Shown: piece after piece, positions 43,553-52,995 of the stretch
Layout: every line of letters begins with the position of its first letter
How positions within the stretch are numbered: position 1 is the first letter of the stretch
Source: an uncultured Bacilli bacterium
GTDB taxonomy: Bacteria > Bacillota_I > Bacilli_A > RF39 > UBA660
Direction of reading: 5' to 3'
Assembly (NCBI GenBank): GCA_910587065.1
Contig: CAJUMA010000003.1
Span: forward strand, 102,449-166,448
DNA: 64,000 bases
Made by a program: the position numbers and the translations under genes
Notes under the pieces: generated by a model
The model's database searches: none
What the model was told of the DNA's origin: nothing
Seen by the model: the letters and a program-made list of their open reading frames with translations, nothing else

Positions 43553-44515
43553 ATGGATATTAAGAAAATAAAAAAAGTTGAATTGCATGTACATTTAGAT
43601 GGCTCTCTTAATATAAATACGATAAGTGACATTCTAAAAATTGAAAAAGATGAAATAAAAAACAAATTAATAGCTGATAAAAAATGTAGGGATTTAAATG
43701 ATTACTTACAAGTATTTGATTTGCCAATTAAAGTAATGCAAACAAAAGAAAGTCTAATTCGTACATCTAAAGACTTAATAGAAAGTTTCATTAACGATAA
43801 TGTAATATATGCTGAAGTGCGTTTTGCTCCAAACAAACACACAACTATTTTAACTTTAGATGAGGTTATAACTTCTGTATTAGAGGGAATAAAGTCTCTT
43901 AAAGTTAAAGTAAAATTAATACTTTGTATGATGCGTGGGGATGATTTTTCAGACAACAAAAAAATAATTGATCTTGCTTATAAATATAAAGATGATGGAG
44001 TAGTAGGAATTGATTTAGCAGGGGCCGAAGGATTATATAAAACAAGTGATTATTTGCCTCTTTTTAAATATGCATCATCCCTTAACATACCATTCACTAT
44101 TCATGCGGGTGAAGCGGATGGAATAGAGAGTATTAATGCTGCAATATCTGCTGGAGCAACGAGAATTGGTCATGGTGTAAGAGCAATTGAAAGTAAAGAA
44201 TGCATTAATAAATTAAAAGAGAAGAATATCCTATTAGAAATATGCCCAACAAGTAATATACAAACAGGTATTGCTCCATCAATGGAATTACACCCTATAA
44301 AAAAATTATATGATAGTGGAGTAAAAGTATCTATTAATACAGATAATAGAACTGTATCGAATGTTACTTTAAATGAAGAGTACGAAATTTTAGTTAAAGC
44401 TTTTGACTTTACAGAAGAAGACTTTAATAAAATGAATGCAGAAGCCATAAAACACAGTTTTCTAAGTGATAGAGATAAGCAAGAACTTATAAACATATTA
44501 AAAGAGGCAAGTTAA
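43553..44515 (+). CDS. add: Adenosine deaminase
   Basis: Converts adenosine to inosine in purine salvage. Zinc and catalytic motifs are VELHVHLDGSL, FTIHAGEADG, RIGHGVRA and VSINTDNRTVS. Length 320 is normal for bacterial enzymes. The ATG at 43553 follows AAAGGACTG at good spacing; a TTG two codons upstream is less likely. With cdd at 59879 it suggests reliance on nucleoside salvage. Confidence 0.95.
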   Translation: MDIKKIKKVELHVHLDGSLNINTISDILKIEKDEIKNKLIADKKCRDLNDYLQVFDLPIKVMQTKESLIRTSKDLIESFINDNVIYAEVRFAPNKHTTILTLDEVITSVLEGIKSLKVKVKLILCMMRGDDFSDNKKIIDLAYKYKDDGVVGIDLAGAEGLYKTSDYLPLFKYASSLNIPFTIHAGEADGIESINAAISAGATRIGHGVRAIESKECINKLKEKNILLEICPTSNIQTGIAPSMELHPIKKLYDSGVKVSINTDNRTVSNVTLNEEYEILVKAFDFTEEDFNKMNAEAIKHSFLSDRDKQELINILKEAS

Positions 44516-44524
44516 TTGTCTCTT
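44502..44524. terminator. Terminator between add and the convergent gene
   Basis: AAGAGGCAA/TTGTCTCTT (9 bp, one G-U), spanning the add stop codon; the T-rich right side and A-rich left side could serve both strands. Confidence 0.65.
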
Positions 44525-44531
44525 ATTTTAA

Positions 44532-45167
44532 TTATTCCTTAATATGAAGTGAGTTTATAATTTTTAACATCTCAACTTGTATTTTTGTGTTTTCCAAAGT
44601 TTCTTTTGCATCATAATTAACTATTAATAAATAATAATTATTTAGAACGCTAAATATAAATTGATTCGTATTATCTTGAGAATAAGTAAAAGTATTAATA
44701 TTACCCAATTTCTCTTCATTTTTAAAATCACTATTTATATAAGCTTCATATTCACTTGCTAATATTGTTTTAAATTCAATGCTATAAGCATTGTTGCTTT
44801 TATAGAATATTGTACTTTTTGAGGCACCAAAAGTTTTAGAAGGATAGTTAACGATAACTTTATCAAATAAAAATTCTTTTGCTAAATCTTCTTTTTCTTC
44901 CATTGTATTTTCTAGAGGTTGTTTATTTGATTTTTTATAATCATTTACTACATAAAAAACTATAAAACCAGTAATTAATACAATTAATAATAAAGCGAAA
45001 ATATATTTTATTCTTTTTTTGTCTTCTTTTGCCTTTACTATTTTAGGATTAAGTATAATTTCTTTTGTTTCCTCTAAAACATTTTCAACTTGTGAATTAT
45101 CGTATCCACAAGACTCACAAATAACATCGTTGTCTGGAATTAATGTATGGCATTTTTTACAATACAT
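44532..45167 (-). CDS. Zinc-ribbon membrane protein of unknown function
   Basis: A 211-residue protein. An N-terminal zinc ribbon (MYCKKCHTLIPDNDVICESCGYDN, two CxxC knuckles) faces the cytoplasm. One membrane segment at about 57-77 leads to an outer beta-rich domain of about 130 residues. The ATG at 45167 follows GAGGTGATACGA; the GTG three codons upstream lies inside that site. The ribbon-TM-outer domain layout is widespread in low-GC Gram-positives, with no established role. Confidence 0.7.
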   Translation of the reverse strand: MYCKKCHTLIPDNDVICESCGYDNSQVENVLEETKEIILNPKIVKAKEDKKRIKYIFALLLIVLITGFIVFYVVNDYKKSNKQPLENTMEEKEDLAKEFLFDKVIVNYPSKTFGASKSTIFYKSNNAYSIEFKTILASEYEAYINSDFKNEEKLGNINTFTYSQDNTNQFIFSVLNNYYLLIVNYDAKETLENTKIQVEMLKIINSLHIKE

Positions 45168-45288
45168 TCGTATCACCTCAGTATCTTATATAATTATAAC
45201 AATGATTTAAAAAAAATAGCAACAAAATATTATGAAATATTTTTTTTGCTTTTGGGAATAATATAGAAGAAAATTAGTTTATGAAGTA

Positions 45289-45317
45289 TTTACATAAAAA
45301 CTTGATAATGCTATAAT
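45289..45317 (+). promoter_or_regulatory. Promoter of the dockerin/cohesin surface operon
   Basis: TTTACA, 17-nt spacer, extended -10 TGCTATAAT, 21 nt before the ATG. Confidence 0.85.
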
Positions 45318-45338
45318 TTAATCATAGGATGTGGATAT

Positions 45339-48300
45339 ATGAAGAAGTCTAAATATGCATTATTATCTATTATATCTTTATTTATTGTAATCTTGGGAGT
45401 AGTTGGGATTAGTATTCTATTTTCTATGTCTAAAAACGACACTAAACATTTAGAAGTACGTAATAATTCTAAATTTGAAGAGGCAACTACAACAGAAGCG
45501 CCAAAACTTTGTGAACCAAATACAGGTGTTTATTACACTGTAAATGCAGGTGGAGCAATCATTTATGATAAGGCAAATGATACTGCAAACAATGTTGGCT
45601 CTTATTCAGCGGGAACGAAGGTAACTGTTTTTTGTACTGAAAATGGACGTGGAAGAGTAAACAAAAACAGTAATGAATATGTTAAATTATCTGACTTAAC
45701 TGAACTAAGTGTATCGGTAACTCCAACTTTAACTCACCCAAATTATGACTATCTTTTTAGAAACGAGAACTTTGTTTTAAATTTAATTCTTTCTGCACCA
45801 AATATACCAGATGATGGAGCAGCTAGACTAACATTTGATATAAAGAAGAATGGAGTAGATGTCAGTAGCCAATTTAATATTTCGAGAGGAACTCTTTCTA
45901 ATGGTTCTCAAACTATAACAATTACTAATTCTACTGCTCAAGAAGGAACATACACTATTACACCTTATGTCGATGGGCATCCTAAAACTACTGAAGATTT
46001 TATTGTTGAAAAGAATAAATTGATTTTTGACATAAATGCGCCTTCATCTTCTCCTACAGAGATTCATGAAAATGAAAGAGGAACATGGACTTCATCACTT
46101 TCATCTAATAGAATTCCATCAACTTTAACATTTGATGATTTCAATATTGAAATTAAAAAGAATGGCGTTGATTGTAAAAGTAAATTTGAAGTTACAACAA
46201 ATGGTGCAAACATAACGATAACAAATAAAGAGAGAAAAATAGTCTATAAGGACGGTCAATGGAAAGATGACACTAGTGATTATGCATCTGCAGGTACTTA
46301 TACGATAACAATCACGATTAAGGATATGAATACCTACTCAACTGTCTATGGATCTAGTAAAAGTAAGAATTTTGAAATATTACCTAAAAAGACTGAAATA
46401 ACTGAAGATTCAGCTAACAGAAGTAGGGGACGTTACAACATAAAGATTACAAAGCCTTCGTATAATTTACAAATAGTTGGAACAATTACTCATAATGGCT
46501 TAACAAAATATGTTTTAAATGAAAAGAAAAATGGAGCTGCTGCCACAGAATTTAGCCTATATGCTTATTCAGAAGCGGAATTACTCGAAATATACCCAAG
46601 ACTAAGTCTTAAAGATATCTATTTTTTTGATAGGATTACAGTTTCAAAACCAGGAATAAAAGATAAAGATGGCAATGCTACTAATGTATCAGCTGTTCAT
46701 CCTGTAGCAATCAACTACCAAGACAGCGTTATTATAGTAAAATATATTAATACAGGAACAGCAGAAGAGAAAAAAATAACATTTTATGAAGGTTTTTCTA
46801 ATACTGAAAAAGTAATGACTGAAGCCAATTTTAAAAATGAATATAAAAGTGCTTTTAATGCTTTAACAGTCAAAAAACCTGCAGGTAAAAGTTTTGAAAA
46901 AGATACGGGAAATATTTTCTTTGCTAGAACAGTTGCCAAAGTAAAAAAAGAAATCACCACCGATATGGAACTTGAACCATTGGCTAACACTGGAGGTGAA
47001 GTTACTTATAAAATAAATTTTTCCGGATTTTTACAAAATGAATTAAATAATTTTTATACTTCCTTAACTGATAGTGATGGTAAAATTATGGTTGGAAGAG
47101 ATTCTAACGGTAACATGGTTCAAAGTGATGGAAATTTTGAACTTATAACTGACAGATCTGCAATAGAAAGTGGACAATTTGCTGTGACACTTAAATATAT
47201 AGGTAAGGACAATAAATATGAGGGTGATTATACTGTAAAATTTTGGATTGGAAATACAGTGTATACTACAGAATTCACTTTAGGAAGCGGTCCTGAAGAT
47301 TACATAATATTTAGTGAATTAGACCGAGATGAACTTTCTGGAAATCCATTAAAAGGAAATAATCCGCCATCTAATCAAAAGTACGAATATAAAATTGGTA
47401 TGTATTTAAAAAAATCAAAACAAGATTCTTATGATGTTGACCTTTCAAAAATTGACTACAAAGTATATGATAAAAGAATAGGAATCTATTCTGGAAATGA
47501 CTCTAATACAAGGTATTACTTTTATGATGAAGAGGAATACATAACAAAGATAAATAAATTATTGAATGGCTATGTTTATTTTGAATTGTGGGATGAAGCA
47601 GGAAATGTAATTAAGAAAGAACAGGCTATGTCAGAATCCAACTTTGCAGCTACCTATAGCGAAGCCGCTGAATGTCTAAATGACTTGGTTTTTGATAAGA
47701 CAACGGGGTTGCTTACAGGCGATGCAATTCAAAATAATACTGGAAGTGCCGCAGTGGGAATGCATCCTGTAAGAATAATAGATAACAATGTATCAGATGA
47801 GGATGAAGAAAATAATTCTGGTGATGAAAATAATTCTGGTGATGAAGATGATACTGGAACTAAAGAAGATGGGCAAATTGTTTATAAGAATAATAGGAAT
47901 GTGATAAAAACAGAGTATTTTAGTGAGGCCTTCAAAACTAAGAATGAAAATCAAAAAGCTTTTTCTCGAAAAGTTCAATCGCGTTTTGTATTCATAGATA
48001 CGGATCCAGATACTGAAGGTCGTGAATATCAATTAGGGGCATTAAAGGGAATGCGTCAAATTAATATTGACAATAAAAATGGACAAGGCTACACTTTAGC
48101 AGATATTCAAAGCCATGATAAAACTGATAGTTTTTATATAAGAACAGCAGAAAGATTATATACAGACGATAATTATACAGGTGAATATATACCAACAGAA
48201 AAAGATATAGAAAACGAACAAAAAGAGATTGCTAAAAGTACTTTAACTGTTAGGCCTCGATCAGAAGTAGTACCAGGGGAATATTATATTTATGTTATAC

Positions 48301-51300
48301 ATGGTAAGACATCAGCTATTGGTTATTCTTATACAGAAGTTTTTGGAGCAAAAGATCCAATAACAAAGAAACCAGTTGAGTACCCAATCGAACTTGCTTT
48401 AAATCCAGAAGCGTATAATCGAAATATACATATGACATCATTTCAATATACATCTCCAGTTTATAGCATGAGTATTAATCCTCCAGAGGAGTCAAATACC
48501 AAAAATGATTTAAAACTTGCTTATGCAAACGTTGATAGTACAATTTCATTTGATGTAACTTTGAACTACATTTATGATAAAACTGGACTAACTTACACAA
48601 TTGAATACTATAATGGAACAACTTGGGAAGATGTAACAAAATCAAATTATTTTGGTATTAATAATGCCATACTACCAACTGAAGCTCTTGATAATTCGGG
48701 AAGTAACTTTGAAACAAAGGGATTAGTTCCATCTAAATTTGATCTTAGAACCGTTCCTGGAACAACAAAGATTGGTAGATATCGAATAAAATTTGATTAC
48801 TCAAATAATGGTGTTTCTATGCCTACAACAGAACAAGAGTTCACAATTAAAGCTAATTACTATGATATTAATATTATTCCAACAGAAGTGCAAAAAGTTA
48901 CGAGTGAGGGAAGAAAACCATTTGACCTTATTTATACAACCCAACATACAACTACTGAAATACCAATTAACTTAAGTTATGTTACTAATCCTGATGCTTT
49001 GGAATTTGAATTAAAGTATGTTCCATCTGGAACAGTCAATCCTTGGCAACCAAGTAATAGCCAATTTAATAGTTATGCTGATGCAAATACTGTTATATTT
49101 AAATATACAAAGCAAATAACTCCTGTTTCAGGAAGTAATCATGAATCAGTATATTTGTTAAGTTTAATTAATGCAGATGGAGAAACTTTAACAAAACCAC
49201 CTGAGGGTGAATATGTTTTAAAGGTGCGATACCGAGAGCAGTATGCAGACGGAGTAGATGACGAAGGAAATCCGTTATATAAATACAATGCTGAAGCTAC
49301 TACAAGTTATACATTTACAGTTTCTGAACCGGAAAAATATTTTACTGTTGTAGGGAAGTCCGAAAAAGCTGTTGCTCGTCAAAATGAGATGTACTATACT
49401 CAAAGCATTATTTCTAATTATGTTAATGGATTAATACTTAAAGGTAAAACTATTTCTTATGCAATTGAAATGCATGAACCTGGTGGAGATTCATATGAAA
49501 ATGTTTCATCAAATTCTTCTCGTTTAAAACTATTTGATATAAACATGCAATGGGATGTTGATGATGTAATTGATCGTATAAACTACACAGGAAATTTAAA
49601 AGTAAACTTGAATGTTGATAAAATTGATAAAATTTTTGAAGTTAATGATTCACCTATAGGTCAATTCCTCTTTATAATAAACATTGATCAAGAACGATTT
49701 GAAATAAACATGCCTAATTTACGCAATTTATTTGAGTGGAATATTGAAAATTTTGATATTAGTGCAACTTTAGATAATAATGGTGAGACTATTAATGTTA
49801 AGGAATATTACTCCAATACTAATCCAACGATAACTGTAGATTTAAAAACCATACATGAAGAAAATGCTAAATACGCTATTACTAATGTGTGTACGTCAGA
49901 AGAAACTTGTTCACCTAGTGAAGATATGATTAACTTTAATGATCGATTTGATTTAGTTTCAATTGCGGCAGACAAAATTGTTGTAAAACAAAAAACTAAT
50001 TTAAGTGAAGAGACTAGATTACCAAAAGGAAAATATCAATTTGTTGCTTATTATTCTAAAGAGGATTATGATGTTCACGAGTTTATTGTCAGGGATGAAT
50101 ATGCTGAAATAAGCATAGGTAATATAAATATTGAAACTCCTTTAAAGGATGAGGTTTCAAACCAATTATTTGTTAATAAAAATTCTAAGATAACAATTCC
50201 TGTTACTGTTATTGGGGTACCTTATGAAAATGTTACAGTGGATTTTACAAATGCTGATCAAACAGAAAATTATAATCATTTATTCCCATATGACAGAAAT
50301 AAATTTTTAACTGATCATGTTATTGAGTTGAATTATGACCACAATAACTCAATTCCTGCTCAAGACTATATGGTTATTATTCATAAGGTTGTTAATGAAG
50401 AATTGATTGAAGACCATAAAACTTTAAAATTTAATGACTCTTATTTCAATTACATAATATCAAATGTTACTTATAATCCAAATCCCGCCGTACCAAATTA
50501 TGATAATGGGGGAGAAATTATTTTTGATATAACAACTGATGAATGGATGACAGGTTCAGCTCTTGACGATAGTGAAGCAAAACAAAACTTTGTAGACAGT
50601 TTAAAAATATATCATGCTGATAAAGAAGAAGATTTAAGTAGTAAATTTGAAATAACTTATAAAAATACATCTAGTATAACAGATTTTAAAGTTGTTTTAA
50701 GATATTCCAAAGAAAAGGAAATATTGCCAGGTGACTATCGTGCTGAATTTAGTGCTGCTAAAGGTAAATTTATTCTAGCAAAATCGAAAAACTTTATAGT
50801 TGGTGATTATGAAAGAAAATTAACTATAACAGGTGTCTCATTAGAATCAGAAACTCCAGATGGATTAATTCACAAGAATACTGGAGGATCTTATATAGTA
50901 AGCTATACAAGCAACTATGAAATAGATACAAATAACTTATTTATTAAAGTTACAAATCAAGAAAAGCAAGATGTTACAAATAAGTTTACGTTTGAAAAGA
51001 ACGAAGAAGGCAAAGTTAAAGTTAAATTTGACCCAAATATCCATACAATTGACTATGGCAAATATATAATTACTTTAACTTATGCTGATCCTGTAACGCA
51101 TGGCAATAATGTTAATACAACTGAAGTTATTATGTATGGTGATTATAAAAACATCATTATTAAAGATATAAGAAGTAATGTAACACCAATACTAGCAGAA
51201 AATGAAAATCAATATTATGAATTTACATTAGACATCTCCAATCTGACAGAAGATGAAAAAAATCTTGCCAAAATACGTATTTACGATGCCGAGAATAATA

Positions 51301-52508
51301 TTGTGGCTTCAACTATAAATTCTGATAAGGTAGAAAATGCTTTTGATGTAATAAAAGTGGGAACTGATAAATACAATATTAATATCTTGCCATATAAGGC
51401 TAGAGTTGGCAGCTATTATGCTGAAATAATTATACCTGCTTCTTATGATCCAAATAATGAAGGACTTCAAAATATTTCAAACAGACTAGCATTCACTGTC
51501 GATGATACACTTTATGAAGTCAATTTAAAAGCATCATCATATCTAACAACAGCAGAAAAAATTAATGGAACTTTTGATATTTATGATTATATAGGAGTAA
51601 CTGGTTCTTATGATTTTGCATCAAACTCCCCATATAAGGATGAATATTCTATTAAGGTTTTTAATAAGCTTAAGTTAGTTAAAGAAATTAGTGTAGAAGC
51701 AGGTTTGAAAAACGGTTATGATAACCTTGCGTTTACTGTAGATGAAATCAGTAATGGTTATGTTGAAGTAGCGTTATGTATAAAGGGCTTACCGTATGCA
51801 TCAATTACAAAAAATGTTTTAGAGTATATTAAAATAACTGAATTTGCTGTTATTTTAGATAATCGCGATGTTGGTGATGAATTAATCTTAAATCAAGGAG
51901 ACAAAAAGACTTTTGAACTATTTATAAGACCAGAAAATGCTACTAATAAGAATCTTGTATTTGAATCAAGCGATGAAGATGTTGCAACATTTAAAGGTAA
52001 CACAATAACAGTTATTGATACTGGTTCGGCAGAAATAACTGTAAAAAATAAAGAAGTAAGTAAAACATTTACTTTAAATATTTCTGAACTTGTTCAATCA
52101 GATGTTTATGAAGTAGATCAAGATGAAAGGACTATTTTTGTAAGTTCACTTAATAAAAAGATAATGTCAAAAGAAGAATTTATTGGTAATTTATTATATC
52201 TAAGAGATGATTATAGAATATTAGATGGTTCTAATCACGATGTTACGGATACAACTAATGTTGTTGGAACTGGCTATAAAATAGTCAGTGGAAATATAAC
52301 TTATACAGCTATCGTAATTGGCGATGTAAATGGAAGCGGAACTATTGACTTAGGTGATGCAACAAGTACATTTAGATGCTATCGAAATTATACTAAGTTA
52401 ACAGGAGTCTACTTAAAAGCCGCAACACTTTCAAGAGGAAACAATGTTCAACTTGGTGATGCAACTAAATTATTTAGATTCTATCGTGGGTACGTAAATG
52501 AAATTTAG
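45339..52508 (+). CDS. Giant multi-domain surface protein with C-terminal dockerin-like module
   Basis: A 2389-residue extracellular protein. A signal anchor (about 8-29) is followed by an SH3-like domain near 62-127 (GVYYTVNAGGAIIYDKANDT). A long array of beta-sandwich modules follows, each about 100-140 residues and often closing with a GTYTITI or GDYTVKF strand. An acidic Asn/Gly/Asp linker lies near 818-845. A BIG2-like Ig domain lies near 2167-2249 (VFESSDEDVATFKGNTITV). The final 65 residues form a dockerin: GDVNGSGTIDLGDAT is a good calcium loop with helix, and the second copy (SRGNNVQLGDATKLFRFYRG) keeps only the last Asp. The stop overlaps the first cohesin-like gene by 11 nt. GGATGTG precedes the ATG. 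Confidence 0.8.
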   Translation: MKKSKYALLSIISLFIVILGVVGISILFSMSKNDTKHLEVRNNSKFEEATTTEAPKLCEPNTGVYYTVNAGGAIIYDKANDTANNVGSYSAGTKVTVFCTENGRGRVNKNSNEYVKLSDLTELSVSVTPTLTHPNYDYLFRNENFVLNLILSAPNIPDDGAARLTFDIKKNGVDVSSQFNISRGTLSNGSQTITITNSTAQEGTYTITPYVDGHPKTTEDFIVEKNKLIFDINAPSSSPTEIHENERGTWTSSLSSNRIPSTLTFDDFNIEIKKNGVDCKSKFEVTTNGANITITNKERKIVYKDGQWKDDTSDYASAGTYTITITIKDMNTYSTVYGSSKSKNFEILPKKTEITEDSANRSRGRYNIKITKPSYNLQIVGTITHNGLTKYVLNEKKNGAAATEFSLYAYSEAELLEIYPRLSLKDIYFFDRITVSKPGIKDKDGNATNVSAVHPVAINYQDSVIIVKYINTGTAEEKKITFYEGFSNTEKVMTEANFKNEYKSAFNALTVKKPAGKSFEKDTGNIFFARTVAKVKKEITTDMELEPLANTGGEVTYKINFSGFLQNELNNFYTSLTDSDGKIMVGRDSNGNMVQSDGNFELITDRSAIESGQFAVTLKYIGKDNKYEGDYTVKFWIGNTVYTTEFTLGSGPEDYIIFSELDRDELSGNPLKGNNPPSNQKYEYKIGMYLKKSKQDSYDVDLSKIDYKVYDKRIGIYSGNDSNTRYYFYDEEEYITKINKLLNGYVYFELWDEAGNVIKKEQAMSESNFAATYSEAAECLNDLVFDKTTGLLTGDAIQNNTGSAAVGMHPVRIIDNNVSDEDEENNSGDENNSGDEDDTGTKEDGQIVYKNNRNVIKTEYFSEAFKTKNENQKAFSRKVQSRFVFIDTDPDTEGREYQLGALKGMRQINIDNKNGQGYTLADIQSHDKTDSFYIRTAERLYTDDNYTGEYIPTEKDIENEQKEIAKSTLTVRPRSEVVPGEYYIYVIHGKTSAIGYSYTEVFGAKDPITKKPVEYPIELALNPEAYNRNIHMTSFQYTSPVYSMSINPPEESNTKNDLKLAYANVDSTISFDVTLNYIYDKTGLTYTIEYYNGTTWEDVTKSNYFGINNAILPTEALDNSGSNFETKGLVPSKFDLRTVPGTTKIGRYRIKFDYSNNGVSMPTTEQEFTIKANYYDINIIPTEVQKVTSEGRKPFDLIYTTQHTTTEIPINLSYVTNPDALEFELKYVPSGTVNPWQPSNSQFNSYADANTVIFKYTKQITPVSGSNHESVYLLSLINADGETLTKPPEGEYVLKVRYREQYADGVDDEGNPLYKYNAEATTSYTFTVSEPEKYFTVVGKSEKAVARQNEMYYTQSIISNYVNGLILKGKTISYAIEMHEPGGDSYENVSSNSSRLKLFDINMQWDVDDVIDRINYTGNLKVNLNVDKIDKIFEVNDSPIGQFLFIINIDQERFEINMPNLRNLFEWNIENFDISATLDNNGETINVKEYYSNTNPTITVDLKTIHEENAKYAITNVCTSEETCSPSEDMINFNDRFDLVSIAADKIVVKQKTNLSEETRLPKGKYQFVAYYSKEDYDVHEFIVRDEYAEISIGNINIETPLKDEVSNQLFVNKNSKITIPVTVIGVPYENVTVDFTNADQTENYNHLFPYDRNKFLTDHVIELNYDHNNSIPAQDYMVIIHKVVNEELIEDHKTLKFNDSYFNYIISNVTYNPNPAVPNYDNGGEIIFDITTDEWMTGSALDDSEAKQNFVDSLKIYHADKEEDLSSKFEITYKNTSSITDFKVVLRYSKEKEILPGDYRAEFSAAKGKFILAKSKNFIVGDYERKLTITGVSLESETPDGLIHKNTGGSYIVSYTSNYEIDTNNLFIKVTNQEKQDVTNKFTFEKNEEGKVKVKFDPNIHTIDYGKYIITLTYADPVTHGNNVNTTEVIMYGDYKNIIIKDIRSNVTPILAENENQYYEFTLDISNLTEDEKNLAKIRIYDAENNIVASTINSDKVENAFDVIKVGTDKYNINILPYKARVGSYYAEIIIPASYDPNNEGLQNISNRLAFTVDDTLYEVNLKASSYLTTAEKINGTFDIYDYIGVTGSYDFASNSPYKDEYSIKVFNKLKLVKEISVEAGLKNGYDNLAFTVDEISNGYVEVALCIKGLPYASITKNVLEYIKITEFAVILDNRDVGDELILNQGDKKTFELFIRPENATNKNLVFESSDEDVATFKGNTITVIDTGSAEITVKNKEVSKTFTLNISELVQSDVYEVDQDERTIFVSSLNKKIMSKEEFIGNLLYLRDDYRILDGSNHDVTDTTNVVGTGYKIVSGNITYTAIVIGDVNGSGTIDLGDATSTFRCYRNYTKLTGVYLKAATLSRGNNVQLGDATKLFRFYRGYVNEI

Positions 52509-52995
52509 ATATTTTATATTATTAATATTAATACTTATTCCATCATCTGTTTCAGCTAAAGAAGCAATTGAAATAGAATGTAAAAAGGAAAAAAATATAT
52601 ATGAGTGTAAGGTAAGTGGAAATGTTAGTTATGAAGTTAGCGCTATTGATTTTCACTTCTCCTTACCAAAATATGCAAATGTGAAAAGTTATAAATTGGA
52701 TTCGAGATGGGAAGGCTCTGCTGATGATAACTGGGTATCTTTATACTCTGAAATTGATTCAAAAGATATTTTTCCTTTACTGACTTTACAAATAGAATCG
52801 AAAAAAAGTATAAAAGAATCGGATTTTAAAATAACTGATTTAATTATCTATGATAAAGAATTTAAAGAGCATAAAGTTAACGAAAAAAATGTAGACAATA
52901 ATAAAAAAAAGATACTTATTAGTATAATATGTGTTATCCTTATTATAGGAACAATAGCAATAATATGTATAAAAAAGAAAGGGAAATCAAAATGA
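52498..52995 (+). CDS. Membrane-anchored cohesin-like protein
   Basis: A 165-residue protein with signal peptide (MKFRYFILLILILIPSSVSA), one beta-sandwich domain of about 110 residues with the cohesin-like pattern VSAIDFHFSLPKYANVKSYKLDSRWEG, then a membrane segment (about 140-158) and a KKKGKSK tail. It is the size of a single cohesin. Placement directly after, and overlapping, a dockerin gene makes it the likely receptor. The cohesin call is by fold pattern and neighbourhood; sequence identity to known cohesins is probably low. Confidence 0.6.
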   Translation: MKFRYFILLILILIPSSVSAKEAIEIECKKEKNIYECKVSGNVSYEVSAIDFHFSLPKYANVKSYKLDSRWEGSADDNWVSLYSEIDSKDIFPLLTLQIESKKSIKESDFKITDLIIYDKEFKEHKVNEKNVDNNKKKILISIICVILIIGTIAIICIKKKGKSK